A stretch of DNA of 64,000 bases, taken from the NCBI RefSeq assembly GCF_024763615.1, contig NC_077225.1, forward strand, positions 2,852,001-2,916,000. The letters run 5' to 3'. The position numbers and the translations under genes are program-made. The notes under the pieces were generated by a model that was not told the DNA's origin, made no database searches, and saw only the letters and a program-made list of their open reading frames with translations. This document shows positions 20,594-32,189 of this stretch, piece by piece; position 1 is the first letter of the stretch; every line of letters starts with the position of its first letter. This DNA comes from Phlebotomus papatasi (lineage: Eukaryota > Arthropoda > Insecta > Diptera > Psychodidae).

Positions 20594-20790
20594 TAGAGCA
20601 AGTCGCTGATTTGTGACGTCACTATAGAGCAAGTCGCTGTTTGTGACGTCACTATCGAGCAATTGGGTGTGACGTCACTATAGAGCAAGTCGCTGTTCTG
20701 TGATGTCACGTGTATGATGACGTCACACCCTGGAGACATGACGCAATATTTTGGGGGCCGAGGTCACCCCGGGGGGATGACGTCACTCAG
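20594..20790. repeat. Short tandem repeat with five TGACGTCA palindromes
   Basis: A ~30-base unit, (tat)agagcaagtcgctgt plus tgtgacgtcac, repeats about four times in 20594-20710. Exact TGACGTCA octamers lie at 20614, 20644, 20670, 20718 and 20778, with another at 21343. TGACGTCA is the full CREB/ATF site in animals. Whether these are bound is unknown, and simple tandem duplication explains most of the copies. Confidence 0.8.
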
Positions 20791-20862
20791 TGAAAATTTG
20801 AATTTCCGTTAGAGCACACGAGCTGTGAATTTGAGCTGTGAGCTTGTGAATTTTGAATTTGT

Positions 20863-21120
20863 GTCCGCCATTTTCAATTCCTGTCCGCCATTTTCAATTT
20901 CTATCCGCCATTTTGAATGCCTATCCACCATTTTGATTTCTGTCTGCCATTTTTTTTTTTGTCCGCCATTTTGAATTACCATCCGCCATTTTTATTTTTA
21001 TCCGCCATTTTTATTTTTATCCGCCATTTTTTTTATTACCGACCGCTGCTCCTATTTTTGTCCGCCATTTTTAATTTCCGACCGCCATTTTTATTTTTGT
21101 CCGCCATTTTTATTACCGAC
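20863..21120. repeat. Tandem array of TCCGCCATTTT motifs
   Basis: Ten exact CCGCCATTTT copies and two one-base variants (ccaccatttt, ctgccatttt) are spaced 18-25 bases apart. They are linked by short, drifting spacers (tatttt, caattc, gaattacc). The motif matches the YY1/Pleiohomeotic core GCCAT within CCGCCATNTT. The open plus-strand frame through it is a by-product of the repeat, not a gene. Confidence 0.85.
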
Positions 21121-21208
21121 CGCTGCTCTTATTTTCTATGCGCGCGCCCTCTGTTATTCCTATTATTAACCATTTCCGTAATTTTTTTTCGCGACGTGAA
21201 AATTTTTT

Positions 21209-21293
21209 GGCCGAGACCTGGGATTGAACCGACAGATACTTAAAGTCTTAAACGTAATGTGTACCACCGCTTAGACCACTCGGCCACGGCGGC
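21209..21293 (-). tRNA. tRNA-like sequence or tRNA-derived SINE head (Ser/Leu-like), degenerate
   Basis: On the minus strand GCCGCCGTGGCCGAGTGGTC resembles the acceptor arm, D arm and A box of a type II (Ser/Leu) tRNA, and GGTTCAATCCC matches the B box. The acceptor and T stems have several mismatches and the anticodon arm is unclear, so a working tRNA is unlikely. No poly-A or other SINE tail was identified next to it. Confidence 0.45.
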
Positions 21294-24010
21294 ATGTTGA
21301 TGGGCTCTCGCTGAATCGTGAACCGTTGCATCGTCCACAGGCTGACGTCACCCATGCATAGATATCCCATATAGACATTTTCCATGCATGCATACATTTT
21401 CATACACATACACATGCCCCGTGGGAATAATTGCGCGCGTCACTTGGCGGGGAAAAACAGTGCGAGAAACAGATCTCGGGTTTCGGGTTTCAAAGTGGCG
21501 CGTGGTGACTTCTGGATATATGACCCGTACTTAGGAATGCATCCTATTGCAAAAAATGGCATGGAATGTGTCATATGGGGGCGACTATAAATTAATTGTC
21601 GTGGGAATATTTTAATTGCTGTGGGAATTTTTCTTCCCTTTGAGAGCTATTAAAGACTTCTACATAAAGAGGATAAGCGTTTTTGCAATGAAAAAGTACT
21701 TTTCATATAATTTCACATATGTTTCGAGAAATTAATTTACTCTACCGCACTTTTAAGGGAGATCTTCCATTGGGATGATCTTTTATCTAAGTTGAATGAA
21801 GTCTATTTTGCGCATCTTTATTTTACTTACCCCCAGATGTTTTCGCAATTTTAGTGGTATGATCACCACCCATGCATAGCTATATGAAAAAGTATCTTCA
21901 AAGGTTAATTATTTTGTAACCGCAAAAAATCAGTTTTGCAGGATTATATCCTAGCAGTGTGCGCAGACGGGGTTGGATATAGTTAGCAGTTGTTCCAAAG
22001 AGTTAGAGGCTGTTTCAATTTAGAGAACTCTAGTGGCACGGGTTGTCTAATTATGGCAAGAGATTCTTAAGATCTGTTTAATTTATGTAAATTTTTTCTC
22101 TTGAGAATCCTTCTTATATGTCTACCAAAAATTTCATTTCTGCCCCTCTATTTGCAATGTACGATAAATTTCGCAGTGCCTCTTTAGATCATGATGATCC
22201 ATATGATCCGCTGATCTCATGACTTTTCTTTGTCCATTTTTTTGTGAAAAAGCATTTCCATACACTGATCTTGGATCTCGAGTATGTGATATAAGGTCGG
22301 TATACCTAAATTATTTCCTAATATTACAAACTGATGGTTGAATGTACTTTCTTCCATTTCTATGCACTTGTCGCCGGAATGCCCGAAATATGATCTTCTA
22401 CATCGCTCATGAGTTTTATGGAGTGGAGTGAGGCGATTAAAAGAGGAGTGAAAATCGTCAATGAAAGCAAATTTCATTCTTTTTATATGAATCATTTAAT
22501 TTTCTTGGCCGCAAGTGAGGAAAGAATGTGAAAAGGTGTTAGGTTTCTGATAACTTTGCACTACAAAATTTTTCTCCCCAATATTACATATTTTGAATTT
22601 ATAATTGATGCTTTTCTTACTATCTACAATGAGTTTTAAGAAGATCTGAAGAAATTGCACATGAACCTTACGATAAAAACTCGAGAAACGGCAACAAAAT
22701 AACAAATCTGAAGATGTTTTTCATATAATTTTTTTTTTAATTATATAGAATGGGGTGAGTTTGTCACTGATTACTGTGGAGCTGATGAATGTACCCCTAA
22801 GATTTAGTTATGTGCGATACTGAAACATTTTACATGTTTTTCACTGATAACTTTTCCCAAATTATGTTTATCCCTGCTAGACTCTTCTTGAAAGTAGAAA
22901 AGTGTGAAATCCTCTTCTTTTTATTAAATGATCGTATTTTTAGTATATTCCCTATGTGAATGGATCGAAAGAAAAGCTTCAAGAGGATGTTTAATAAAAG
23001 AATGTCACAGATTTTTGCTTTAGACTGAATATGGAAATTTGGATTGCACTCACTACATCACCACGGAACTGTCCTCTTTAATTCTCGGGCAAAAATGTGT
23101 CCTAGTATTATTGTTATTAAAATTTTATTTACACCTTTTACACCTTGCATTGAAGAACATCGAAAACTTTATTTGAGTTGTGATTTAGAAATTTCTGTGT
23201 ACCCGCCACACCGTTGGGAAAATACTTTAGGCAATCGTAAATGTTTTGTTCTGAGATATGAATCGATTTTATTTGGGAAACATGCTATCAGGGTAATGCA
23301 TAGTCTCTTAAAATTCAATTATCTGTGATGTTGAATCATCTCACGCCTTTTTAATGATAACTCGTTGCTAGATTGATATGCATTTCTGAGAGACTTTCTC
23401 ATATAAAATAGAAGATGAAGATCTTTTCTTTTGAATAAAATCTTAGCATACTCTTCAGATAAAAATTGAAGCTATTTCTCTTTTAATCTGTTAATATTTT
23501 GCAGATTTTACACATTGACTCAAACAAATTAAATGTGTTTCAGATAGAATGCAAAACCTCGAAGTATATTAGAATGATAAGTCAGTTGTCTTTAGGAAAA
23601 AAAGTTCCCCAAAAGTTTATTGTCTCTATGGAAAAACGTATGAAAACATGAATTTTTTGTACCCTTCACTGTGAATATGCTTTTCTTCAAATGAAATAGT
23701 GAATATGTACCAGTTACTTAAGGGATGCATGGCCTTCTGTAACTCGGCCTCTTGTGATACTGAATTACTTCATACCTTTTTCATGGACTATTTTTTTTAT
23801 CATTTTGATAACCTTTTTGTGAGAAATCTTAGAAAATTAAAATCGAATGCATATTCTTTAAGAAAAGACTACTTTGTATGATGGCTTTAGTCAACGAACG
23901 CCAAAAATTTTTAAGAGATACTCACTGAAAGTCACAGACCTGAGTTTTCATTCATAATCAACCGCTTATCCATATTGGGGTAGCGTTCCCATGACATCCA
24001 GTTTAGCAGC
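21294..24010. other. Intergenic, no gene supported
   Basis: AT-rich. Several frames of 60-95 codons (for example 22217-22495 minus and 23044-23328 plus) lack domains, have biased composition and show no conserved pattern, so I do not call them genes. TGACGTCA occurs once, at 21343. Confidence 0.55.
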
Positions 24011-24151
24011 CTACGCTTGTTGATCCTCTTCCACTTCAGAAATAAGTTCAGGTTCAATCCCAAGGCGCTCCAAGGCAAGATTCTGAATTTGACTCAGCCA
24101 CCTTGTCCTAGGTCTCCCTCTAGGTCGACGCCTCGTCACAATTGCTTGCAT
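24011..24151 (-). pseudogene. C-terminal scrap of a non-LTR retrotransposon
   Basis: A 46-codon minus-strand frame ends in a stop at 24011 and includes TRRRPRGRPRTRWLSQIQN. R-G-R-P-[RK]-x-R-W is the usual C-terminal signature of RTE/CR1-type and related reverse transcriptases, just before the element's 3' end. Nothing upstream is preserved. The family cannot be fixed from so little. Confidence 0.5.
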
Positions 24152-25179
24152 AGGTTTTCTGGGGAATCTTTTGAGTTTTCATTGATTATGGGGATTTATC
24201 TTTGCAATCACTAGCACTACAAATCATCTTTGAACTCTATCCACTTAAATTTTTGGAAAAAAAATCATCCTGGTATAAAGAGTGGGTACCAAGATTACCT
24301 AGAAGAACAATGAAAAACACATATTGGAACAAACTCGATTTAAGTTCGATTTTTGTAATCACTCCACCTGCTCTTTAGAAAAATGCTTTACATGGCGTTT
24401 TCCTAAACTTTCCTCTGAGATATAAAAAAAATGTTTACGCAGCAGAGTGACATGTCCAGACAAGTTTTATCGGATATGAAATAAAGATTTTGCACACTTT
24501 GCATTTATCTTGGGAAATCTCGCCGGTGTGGTCAAAAGATCTTCGAAATCTCAGAGTAATACTGTTTTATAAGAATTTTATCAACTTGAAAAACTTTTAT
24601 TTCTGGCCGAGATTTAACGCCAAGTAGAAGTGTTGGTGAAAAGGAGGAAGAAAAACAACATTTATCGCGATCGGTTTTTCTCCAGAGATCTTTTTACCGA
24701 GTATTGAGTTATGTGCCGTAAGCTACTGGGGTGGAATAGCTGCTGTAGAATTTAACCCAAAAACACATGGTCATCTCTTGTGAAAACGGACCAACTTTAA
24801 GAAAATTGTTGGAAGACAAGATGAAAAAGATAATGCCAATATGAATGCTAAACCTTCAACTTGAAAATTGTGGGAAAACCAGTAATCAATATGTCGTGAA
24901 AAAAAATTTTCAGAGGTATACCGAAGTAAATTTAGGAGTACAAAGATTGAAAAATTCTATTTCTCAACCAATAATGCATTTAAGCCATCGATAAACTATT
25001 TTCGCCTTTTTCATGAAATTCCATTTATAGCAAGTAAATCAATAATTTGTAATACATCAAATTTGAAGAAAATTCGCAACATTTTTTTTTCATTTTTCCC
25101 CTTTTTGACTTTACCTCTTACATGTTGTATAAAATTTTTCTTCTCGACTCTGTCATAAAATTAACGCTGTTTTCCTGGC
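24152..25179. other. Intergenic, no gene supported
   Basis: AT-rich with no ORF above 60 codons and no repeat structure noticed. The last six bases (CCTGGC) are the target duplication of the BEL element. Confidence 0.55.
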
Positions 25180-25817
25180 TGTGGAGAATTACCTGTGGTA
25201 AACAATAATTTCTCTGTAATAGGATTCTGTGATATCTAATACCCTCTTCTTCCTGCCCAGTTTACCTATAAATATATTGTGGTGTTATAAATCTGTCAGG
25301 GACTGTGTGTTTCTTGGGCTTCCTTCTACCGTTTGTGATATTCACGTACCTGGAAATATATATTCCTTTAGTAAATGTCTTCAACAGTGATCCGGAACGT
25401 AGGCGGCTGGATTTTCCAGAAGACGTTTCCTCGATGACCGTCAAATGCCCTTCACCAAATCCACTGAGGCAGTGAAACACAATTATCACCTTCACCAATT
25501 ATTTATTTCCACAATTTCTCTACTACTAGACTGAACACAGTTTAACTCTACGTCACTGTCGTTTTTCTGTATTTTAAAGTTAATATTTTTATAATAATTA
25601 CACAAATAAATCTAATACACTTCTCCTCACGTCTCTTTGATTTTCAAGTCTTCTTACGTAACTTTCAGACTGGTTCCCGCTCATTCCCCTACTTTCTTTC
25701 CAGCTGATCTTTTTCACCACTTTTTCCTTCTTCTCTCTCCCTCCATGCATATTCAAAATCCAACCGTCTTTTGTCTCTTATTTTTAAGAGATCTCCAATC
25801 AATGGAAATTCTATACA
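25180..25817 (-). repeat. Element D 3' LTR, 638 bp
   Basis: Starts TGTGGAGAATTACC and ends GAAATTCTATACA on the plus strand. Contains a 78-codon open frame (25262-25498 minus) also present in the other LTR. Confidence 0.93.
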
Positions 25818-26657
25818 TGCTCCCGGGGGAGATTATGACTCTCACATGTTGGAAGTTTGGCGACTTTAGTCACTGACCTGGTATAGGTTCCTGTCGGGGT
25901 TTTTATGTCGATAACTCTCACCTTCCCGTCTCCTCCAGTGTGAACTCCAACAACTCTTCCTGTTGTCCATTTGGTGGTTCCTATGGAAGCATCGTGTAAG
26001 ATCACTATGTCATCCACCTTCAGGTTCTCTTTCTCCGTGTGCCATTTTGAGCGCTCTTGAAGTGTGTGCAAGTAGGATAGCCTCCACTTTCTCACAAAAT
26101 CTTGTACAATCCGCTGACACAATTGCCATCTTGTCAAGTGGTTCATCCTCACGGATGCAAGATTTTCATCAGGCAGCTGAGTCGGTGGTGCCAAAAGCAA
26201 AAAATGACCCGGAGTCAATGGTTGTGGATCTCTGGGATCGTCCGACAGAATGGTGATCGGCCTACTATTCAACACGGCTTCGACCTGTGTAAGAATTGTG
26301 TAAAATTCCTCATAATTTAGTCGTTGCTCGCCAATAACTTTCTTGAGATGAGTCTTTGCTGACTTCACTGCTGCTTCGACTAATCCGTTGAAATGCGGAG
26401 AACGAGCCGGTTGAAAGTGCCAGGTAATGTTCTGGTTGATTGTTTGGTCTTGAATGGTTTGAGCTTCTTCTGCTAACAGACGTTGAAGTTCACGTGATGC
26501 TCCTAGGAAATTCCTTCCGTTATCTGAGAACACTTCTTTGCAAACTCCTCTACGTGAAGTGAATCGTCTGAAGCTGCTCATGAATGCTTCTGATGACAAA
26601 CTGCTTACAATTTCCAGGTGGACTGCCTTGGTTGAGGTGCATACAAAGACAACTATG
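25811..26657 (-). pseudogene. pol: Element D integrase, C-terminal part
   Basis: BEL/Pao integrase from IVVFVCTSTKAVHLEIVSSL to the stop just inside the LTR. Catalytic Asp is in FSDNGRNF and Glu in ARSPHFNGLVEAAVKSAK. The downstream LNSRPI, LTPGHFL and WHTEKENLKVDDIVIL motifs are standard for the family. The frame upstream of 26657 is LINE E sequence, so the part with the first catalytic Asp lies at 28571-28913. This segment itself has no stops. Confidence 0.92.
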
Positions 26658-28370
26658 AAGAAGCACTTTAATAGTTGCCTAAATCCAAAGCTCCCCCCAA
26701 AAACTCTCTGGAGCAACATTAAAAAACTAGGTTTGCGCCCTTCTGTTTCACCTAGTGATAGTTCTTCCATTACTGCTCATGATTTGTGTACATTTTTCTC
26801 CTCTTCTTCCGCTGCGACTGTGGCTTCCCCTTCTCTTCCCCTCGCGCCCTGGGAGGGTTTTAGCTTTAGCTGCGTCTCGCAAGCGGACGTCGTTCATGCT
26901 ATCTCCCGTGTCAGGTCAAGTGCCGTTGGGTGTGATGGCGTTTCCCTTGACTTCTTAAAAATTCTTCTCCCGGTGATCACTCCAGTGCTCACTAATATCT
27001 TCAATCACATCCTTACAAGTTCAACTTACCCGGATACTTGGAAGCGGGCCCTTGTGGTTCCAATTCCCAAAATTTCTAATCCCAAATCTCCTTCTGACTT
27101 TAGACCTATTAGCCTTCTCCCTGTCCTTTCAAAAGCTTTTGAATTTATTCTGCATGAGCAAATCTCTCAACATCTGACTGACAATGGCTTTCTCTGTGAT
27201 TTTCAATCGGGTTTCCGAAAAGGTCACAGTACTACCTCCGCACTTCTCAAGGTAAATTATGACATTTCTTCAGCTATTGACCGTGGTCGTTTTGTGATTC
27301 TAGTTCTTCTAGATTTTACTAAGGCCTTTGATAGTCTTCCTCACAACCTCCTTTGCTACAAGTTGTGTAGTCTCTTCAAATTTTCTTCTTCCGCTGTTGC
27401 CCATATTCAATCCTACTTTGCTGGTAGGTCACAAATTGTAAAATTTGGTGACAATAATTCACCACCTGCATTTCTAAGCAAAGGCATTGGCCAAGGTTCA
27501 ATACTCGGCCCTCTTTTATTCTCCCTTTTCATCAATGATTTACCTTCAATTTTGTTAAATTGCCTATTCCATCTCTATGCAGATGACCTTCAAATCTATG
27601 TGGATGGTGATCCTACCAGTCCCTTGGGCGCCTTTGAACATATGAATTCCAACCTTTCTAATATTGAGCACTGGGTGTCTTCGAATGGTTTGCTTTTAAA
27701 CCCGAAAAAGTCTCAAGCCATCGTTATTTATAAGAGAACAGCTTCTTTTGATTTTTATCCTCTACTCCTTCACGGAGAAATTATTCCCTTTGTTGATCAG
27801 GTAAAAAACCTTGGAGTAATCTTCAATTCCTCTTTGTCTTGGTCAGATCATGCCACATCAATTTGCCGTAAGTTCAACTATTCTTTGTACACCCTTCGAC
27901 GCTTCCGGGACATCACACCTTATGACACTCGCTTGCTCCTCGCGAGAGCGCTTCTTCTTCCTTTCTTTAACTACGGAGCAGAACTCTTCTTTTCGGCGGA
28001 TAGTGACACCATCCGTCGTCTAACAGTTTCTTTCAATAATTGTGTCAGGTATATCTGTGGCTTAAATCGCCGGGACCATATCACTCCCCATAGAAATGTA
28101 TTTATTGGCTGTGACCTTACTTCACACTTAAACTTAAGAGCTGTGCTCTTTCTATTTAATTTGTTAATATTTGGGTGTCCTCAGTACCTATCGAGTCTTC
28201 TGGTTAGGGGGGGCTCGGCCAGGGTTCGGGGACTCATAGTGCCTAAGGTCAGGAGTGACTGTCTTTACCGGTCATTATTTGTAAAGGGCGTAGTTATTTT
28301 TAACTCCGTTCCAAGTGATCTGCGTAGGTCTGCAGATGGCATCCGACGCTTTTTTCAGGCTGAATCTTAA
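26658..28370 (+). CDS. LINE E reverse transcriptase (N-terminally truncated)
   Basis: About 570 element-derived residues, open to the stop at 28370; the frame formally extends 40 codons upstream into element D. RT motifs in order: VVPIPKISNPKSPSDFRPISLL, DNGFLCDFQSGFRKGHSTTSA, LLDFTKAFDSLPHNLL, GIGQGSILGPLLFSLFIND and catalytic YADD in LFHLYADDLQIYVDG. A YLCG/NNCVRYICGLNRRDHI-type C-terminal region follows. The motif set points to the CR1/L2/Jockey side of non-LTR elements; I could not fix the clade. No endonuclease domain is left. The A of a polyadenylation-like GAATAAATATTACT tail follows near 28540. Confidence 0.88.
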   Translation, partial: KKHFNSCLNPKLPPKTLWSNIKKLGLRPSVSPSDSSSITAHDLCTFFSSSSAATVASPSLPLAPWEGFSFSCVSQADVVHAISRVRSSAVGCDGVSLDFLKILLPVITPVLTNIFNHILTSSTYPDTWKRALVVPIPKISNPKSPSDFRPISLLPVLSKAFEFILHEQISQHLTDNGFLCDFQSGFRKGHSTTSALLKVNYDISSAIDRGRFVILVLLDFTKAFDSLPHNLLCYKLCSLFKFSSSAVAHIQSYFAGRSQIVKFGDNNSPPAFLSKGIGQGSILGPLLFSLFINDLPSILLNCLFHLYADDLQIYVDGDPTSPLGAFEHMNSNLSNIEHWVSSNGLLLNPKKSQAIVIYKRTASFDFYPLLLHGEIIPFVDQVKNLGVIFNSSLSWSDHATSICRKFNYSLYTLRRFRDITPYDTRLLLARALLLPFFNYGAELFFSADSDTIRRLTVSFNNCVRYICGLNRRDHITPHRNVFIGCDLTSHLNLRAVLFLFNLLIFGCPQYLSSLLVRGGSARVRGLIVPKVRSDCLYRSLFVKGVVIFNSVPSDLRRSADGIRRFFQAES

Positions 28371-28564
28371 GAGAACACTTATTGGATTTTTTTTCTTATT
28401 TAATTTTCATTTACCTTTCTTATACTATTGTAAATTGTTCTTTTATTTTTCTTTTTCCTTTTTTTTTGCTGCTGTTTTTTAACTTGTTTTTCTTTTTTCT
28501 TTATCACAATTGTAAGAGGGATGAACCCTATTTTTGTGATTGAATAAATATTACTATTACTATT
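26658..28564 (+). mobile_element. LINE E: 5'-truncated non-LTR retrotransposon inside element D
   Basis: Inserted into the integrase gene of element D, opposite in orientation. The BEL frame continues exactly from 26657 to 28571 when E is removed. Flanks share ACTATG (26652-26657 and 28565-28570), ambiguous because the element ends in an (ATTACT)-type microsatellite tail. Only the reverse transcriptase part remains; the endonuclease and 5' end are missing. Confidence 0.9.
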
Positions 28565-28570
28565 ACTATG

Positions 28571-28913
28571 TCGATCCTTTGAGTGCGTCCACGGGACTCG
28601 GCGCCTGTTCTAATGAAGAATGGCCCGCAGCAATCAATGGCCACGCTGGAAAATGCCCTTACCAACGAAATTCGGTGTTTAGGCAAGTCTGCCATTATCT
28701 GGTTTTCTCGAGAAGTTTTGTGCACGAAGCACGCCTTGCACATGTGGACAACGTTTCTTGTGATATGACGTCCACCTATTGGCCAGTACCTTCTTCGACA
28801 ATGAGCTAGCAATAGCTGTGGCCCGGGGTGCAATAGTGATAAGTGCATCTCTCGGATGATAAGCTTTGTCAAATCACTGCGTGGGAGAATTTTTGGATAT
28901 TTGGTGTTGTAGT
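28571..28913 (-). pseudogene. pol: Element D integrase, N-terminal part
   Basis: Reads LTKLIIREMHLSLLHPGPQ, then RRRYWPIGGR, then the zinc-binding region (HMCKACFVHKTSRENQ) and SSVAIDCCGPFF with the first catalytic Asp. It is broken at 28571 by LINE E and at 28913 by a solo LTR. Confidence 0.9.
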
Positions 28914-29451
28914 TGTGCAGACAAACCTTTAAGTATATTAGAATGGCAATTAGTGGACTGTATTTCAGGAAAAGTTGTATGGAGAGCCTCTGGAGCAATG
29001 ATATTACCTTTAAGGAAACCAACAGAAATTAAATTAGTCTCCGGATATATTCTCCTTGAGCCTCAGTATCAATTGGTTACCTTTAGGAATAAAAGACACT
29101 ATTAAAAAAGAGCCCAAAGAGCCGTCTGGCGAGGAGGAACAAAAAAAAATCACTGGCTGGTGTGTAGCAGGATGTCTCAGGATGCACCACTTTCACTTCA
29201 CTGTTAATTTAAAGACCTTTTTCTTGTAATTTTAAAGAATTTTATTAGCGAGCACGTTTTTTCACTTCTTCACAATGTGATCTTGACTTTGCTACTGTTC
29301 TTTTTTCAATCATTGATGAGTGATAAAGAGAAATTAACAATCATTAATTTTTGGGAGGAAAAGATACAGAGTGGGAAGAGAGAGACAATTGCATTTGACT
29401 GGAGACAAGCAAAATCTACAATGTTCGTCTCATTTCGAACTGTCCCATACA
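28914..29451. mobile_element. Solo LTR, 538 bp, inside element D
   Basis: TGTGCAGACA...GTCCCATACA, with GTAGT on both sides (28909-28913 and 29452-29456). Removing it and one GTAGT rejoins the BEL frame (LDDDY to NTKYPKIL). It has TG...CA ends and no coding content. The parent family is not otherwise present in the window, and it does not resemble the LTRs of A, B, C or D. Confidence 0.8.
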
Positions 29452-29456
29452 GTAGT

Positions 29457-31667
29457 CATCATCCAGATGTCCCAATCTGCCACCGACCCTTAAAATTCTC
29501 TCCTCATCCAGAAACGGGTGCAACTTTTTCATTGCTGCGCTGTTGATGGTCACTGCTTTGTTGTTCCAACGTGTCTCCAACATTCAACAGCTGTCAACTC
29601 TCTGATCGTTGTCACTCTATTTTTGGTAAAAACGTCTTGTTTGTTTGAAGCGGATGCAATTTGCGCAAGAACTACCTTGGCGTCTACCCAACAATAAACC
29701 TTGCTGATTTTCAGACTTTTTGCGACCTTTGCTAACAGTTTGGCCCCAAGTGTTGCTGCACAAAGTTCTAGCTTCGGGATTGTCTTAGTTTTGATTGGCG
29801 CAACTTTCGACTTCGCCGTCAACATCTGACTTGAAATTCGTCCTGAGACATCCTTGGTGACATGGTACACTGCGGCTCCGTAGGCTAGGTTGGAGGCATC
29901 CGAGAACATGTGGAGCTGCTCTTCACAAACATTTTCGTTTTTCGATGTCCATCGAGATATTCTCATAGACGGAATGTGTTGTAGTGAGGCAATAAATTTT
30001 TTCCACTCTCGCAAAATATCTCCCTCAACCTCGGTATCCCAGTCAATCTCATTCTTCCAAAGATTCTGCTAGATTAATTTCGCGTTGATTGTGATGGGGG
30101 CTAGTAGTCCTAGCGGATCATAAATCCTTGCCACCACTCTCAGGATATTTCTCTTGGTTGGAACTAAATTCTCGACCATTGTATCGACTTGAAATGAAAA
30201 GGTGTCGTTTGACGGATTCCACATCAATCCTAGCGCTTTCACGCAGCCATCAGAGATTGAGACTTCCTTTGCCTCTGTGTTGCCTTCTTGCAATGTTTGA
30301 AGTACTGTCGGAGAGTTGGATTGCCACTTGGATAGCTTCATTTGAGCTTTGCCGAGAAGACTAATGAGATCTTTCTGCACATCGATCGCTTCCTTTGTGG
30401 TCTCCACTGACAATAGACAGTCATCCACGTAAAAATTGTTCCGAAGAACTTCTGCTGCTCGTGGGTAACTTTCTCCTTCATCTTCTGCAAGTTTGATCAA
30501 CGTCTTTGTGGCAAGATAGGGTGACGCAGCATTGCCAAAACACAAGGTCTTGAACCTGTAGTCCATGATTGGTTCACTTGGTGATGTTCGCCAAAGAAAA
30601 CGTTGCAAATCTCTGTGATCCTCATTGAGTTGTACCTGCAAATACATTTTGACAATGTCACAGGATAGTGCAATCGGGAATCGTCTAAATCTCCACAAGA
30701 TCTCTATCAACTCCGGTTGAACGACAGGCCTCACTTTGATAACATCGTTGAGACTTATGCCGGTCTCAGAAACAGATCCGCAGTTGAAAACGATCCTGAC
30801 TTTGGTAGATGACGCGTTTTCTCGAACAACACAGTGATGTGTCATGTAATATGACTTAGCTTGAAGCTCGATCAGAGGCACTCTCTCTATGATTCCCAAA
30901 CTCAGATACTCTTCAAAGATATTAGAGTACTCCTTGTATAGTTGAGGATTCTGTGAGAGCCTTCTCTCTAGGAAGTTCAGTTGCCTTGAAGCTCGCTTTC
31001 GGTTAGATCCGAGTTCGCTGAAGTTTCCCTTCAAAGGTAGACGAACATTGTACTGACCGCTTTCCGATCTTTTTGTCGTACTTGAATATAATTCTTCCAC
31101 TTCCATATACTCGACCGTTTGTGGACATTCTTCTGAGAGTTCTTCGAGTTCCCAGAATTTCCTGAGGGTCTCATCAATGGTTTTCAGGGATATTGTGTGG
31201 CAAACGGGGGGAGTGTCTGCTGATTGTGCGCCATTAGGCTGCCATTTTCCGCAAACTACCCAACCGAAGACGGTATTTCTGAGTGATGGAATTCCTGGGC
31301 CCATTTTGTAAACTTCGTGCAGCATAATTTCGTCTTCGTGTGCTGCTCCGATGAGTAGGTCAATTGGCCTAGACACATGCCACTCTGAGTCAGCAAGCAC
31401 GAATCCCGTGGGAACCCTAACATCCCGAGGGTTTATTTGAGATGTAGGCAAATTGGTGGAGATCTTTTGTGAAACCTGACATTGCAAAGAAATTTGCGTT
31501 CCTACCTGAGGGATGAGGATTGCATTCACTTGATGCTTGAGGCTGCTTACTTGTCCTTGAAATCCTTCAACTTGAGTGTAAGGGGACTTTTGCAACTTCA
31601 ATCTCAATCTCTGGCATAATTCGGTTGTCATCACAGAAATCTCGGATCTAAAATCCAAAAGGGCGCG
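29457..31667 (-). pseudogene. pol: Element D protease remnant, RT and RNase H
   Basis: The protease remnant reads ALLDFRSEIS; BEL proteases have D-[ST]-G, so Phe-Arg has replaced the conserved pair. The BEL-type RT follows (IVFNCGSVSETGISLNDV, CDIVKMYLQVQL), with catalytic YVDD in NNFYVDDCLLSVET. Motifs KALGLMWNPSNDTFSF and YDPLGLLAPITI lead to an in-frame TAG near 30069. RNase H (MFSDASNLAYGAAVY, KTIPKLELCAATLGAKLL) ends WRHV, where a deletion joins it directly to WNNKAVTINSAAMKKLHPFLDEERILRVGGRL near 29555. The missing piece would be several tens of residues or more by family length. Confidence 0.9.
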
Positions 31668-32189
31668 TCACACATGGACATTTTGTTGGGAATCCAGAAT
31701 TCTTACACATGCTGTCTTCAAAATAGAGCGATGAATCTCACCATTGGCACTCTTGTTTGACGGAAGAAAGCTACTCAGCACGGCTGGCTTCTTCTGATCC
31801 TCGGAAACTGATTGATGATTGTCTTGAGTAACATTTGACGGGGGGTTGGAGAGAGAATCGTGAACCCAATAATTATGAGACTTATTGCAATGCTTGCAAG
31901 GAGGATAAGGGCATTTGTCTACAGCATGCTGGGATCTACTTTCTGATATACAATTCATGCAAAGATTTAAATTGTTAACAGTTTCGAGCCTTTTGGCTGC
32001 AGGAAATGACTTGAATTTACCGCATTTCCACAACTTATGTGCGGATTTCTTGCAAACGCTACATGACTCATGCTTTTGACTTGAATTTTCTTTAGAGATC
32101 GTGAGGGACTTTACAATTTTTTGTTTCTGAATTTGAACTTTTGAACCTGAACTGTTTACATTACTAGTGTACGTGGATGGACATAAATC
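31668..32189 (-). pseudogene. gag: Element D Gag C-terminal zinc-finger region
   Basis: The frame continues Gag after its premature TGA. It includes SCSVCKKSAHKLWKCGKF and LCMNCISESRSQHAVDKC followed by PPCKHCNKSHNYWVH, the Cys/His clusters typical of BEL/Pao Gag. Another TGA at 31668 (after NVHV) separates it from the protease. Both stops could be CGA-to-TGA changes at CpG, but this is inference. Confidence 0.85.

Noticed and set aside
20917..21243. Plus-strand 108-codon open frame
   Set aside because: Produced by the CCGCCATTTT array (Phe/Leu/Ile repeats); no domain.
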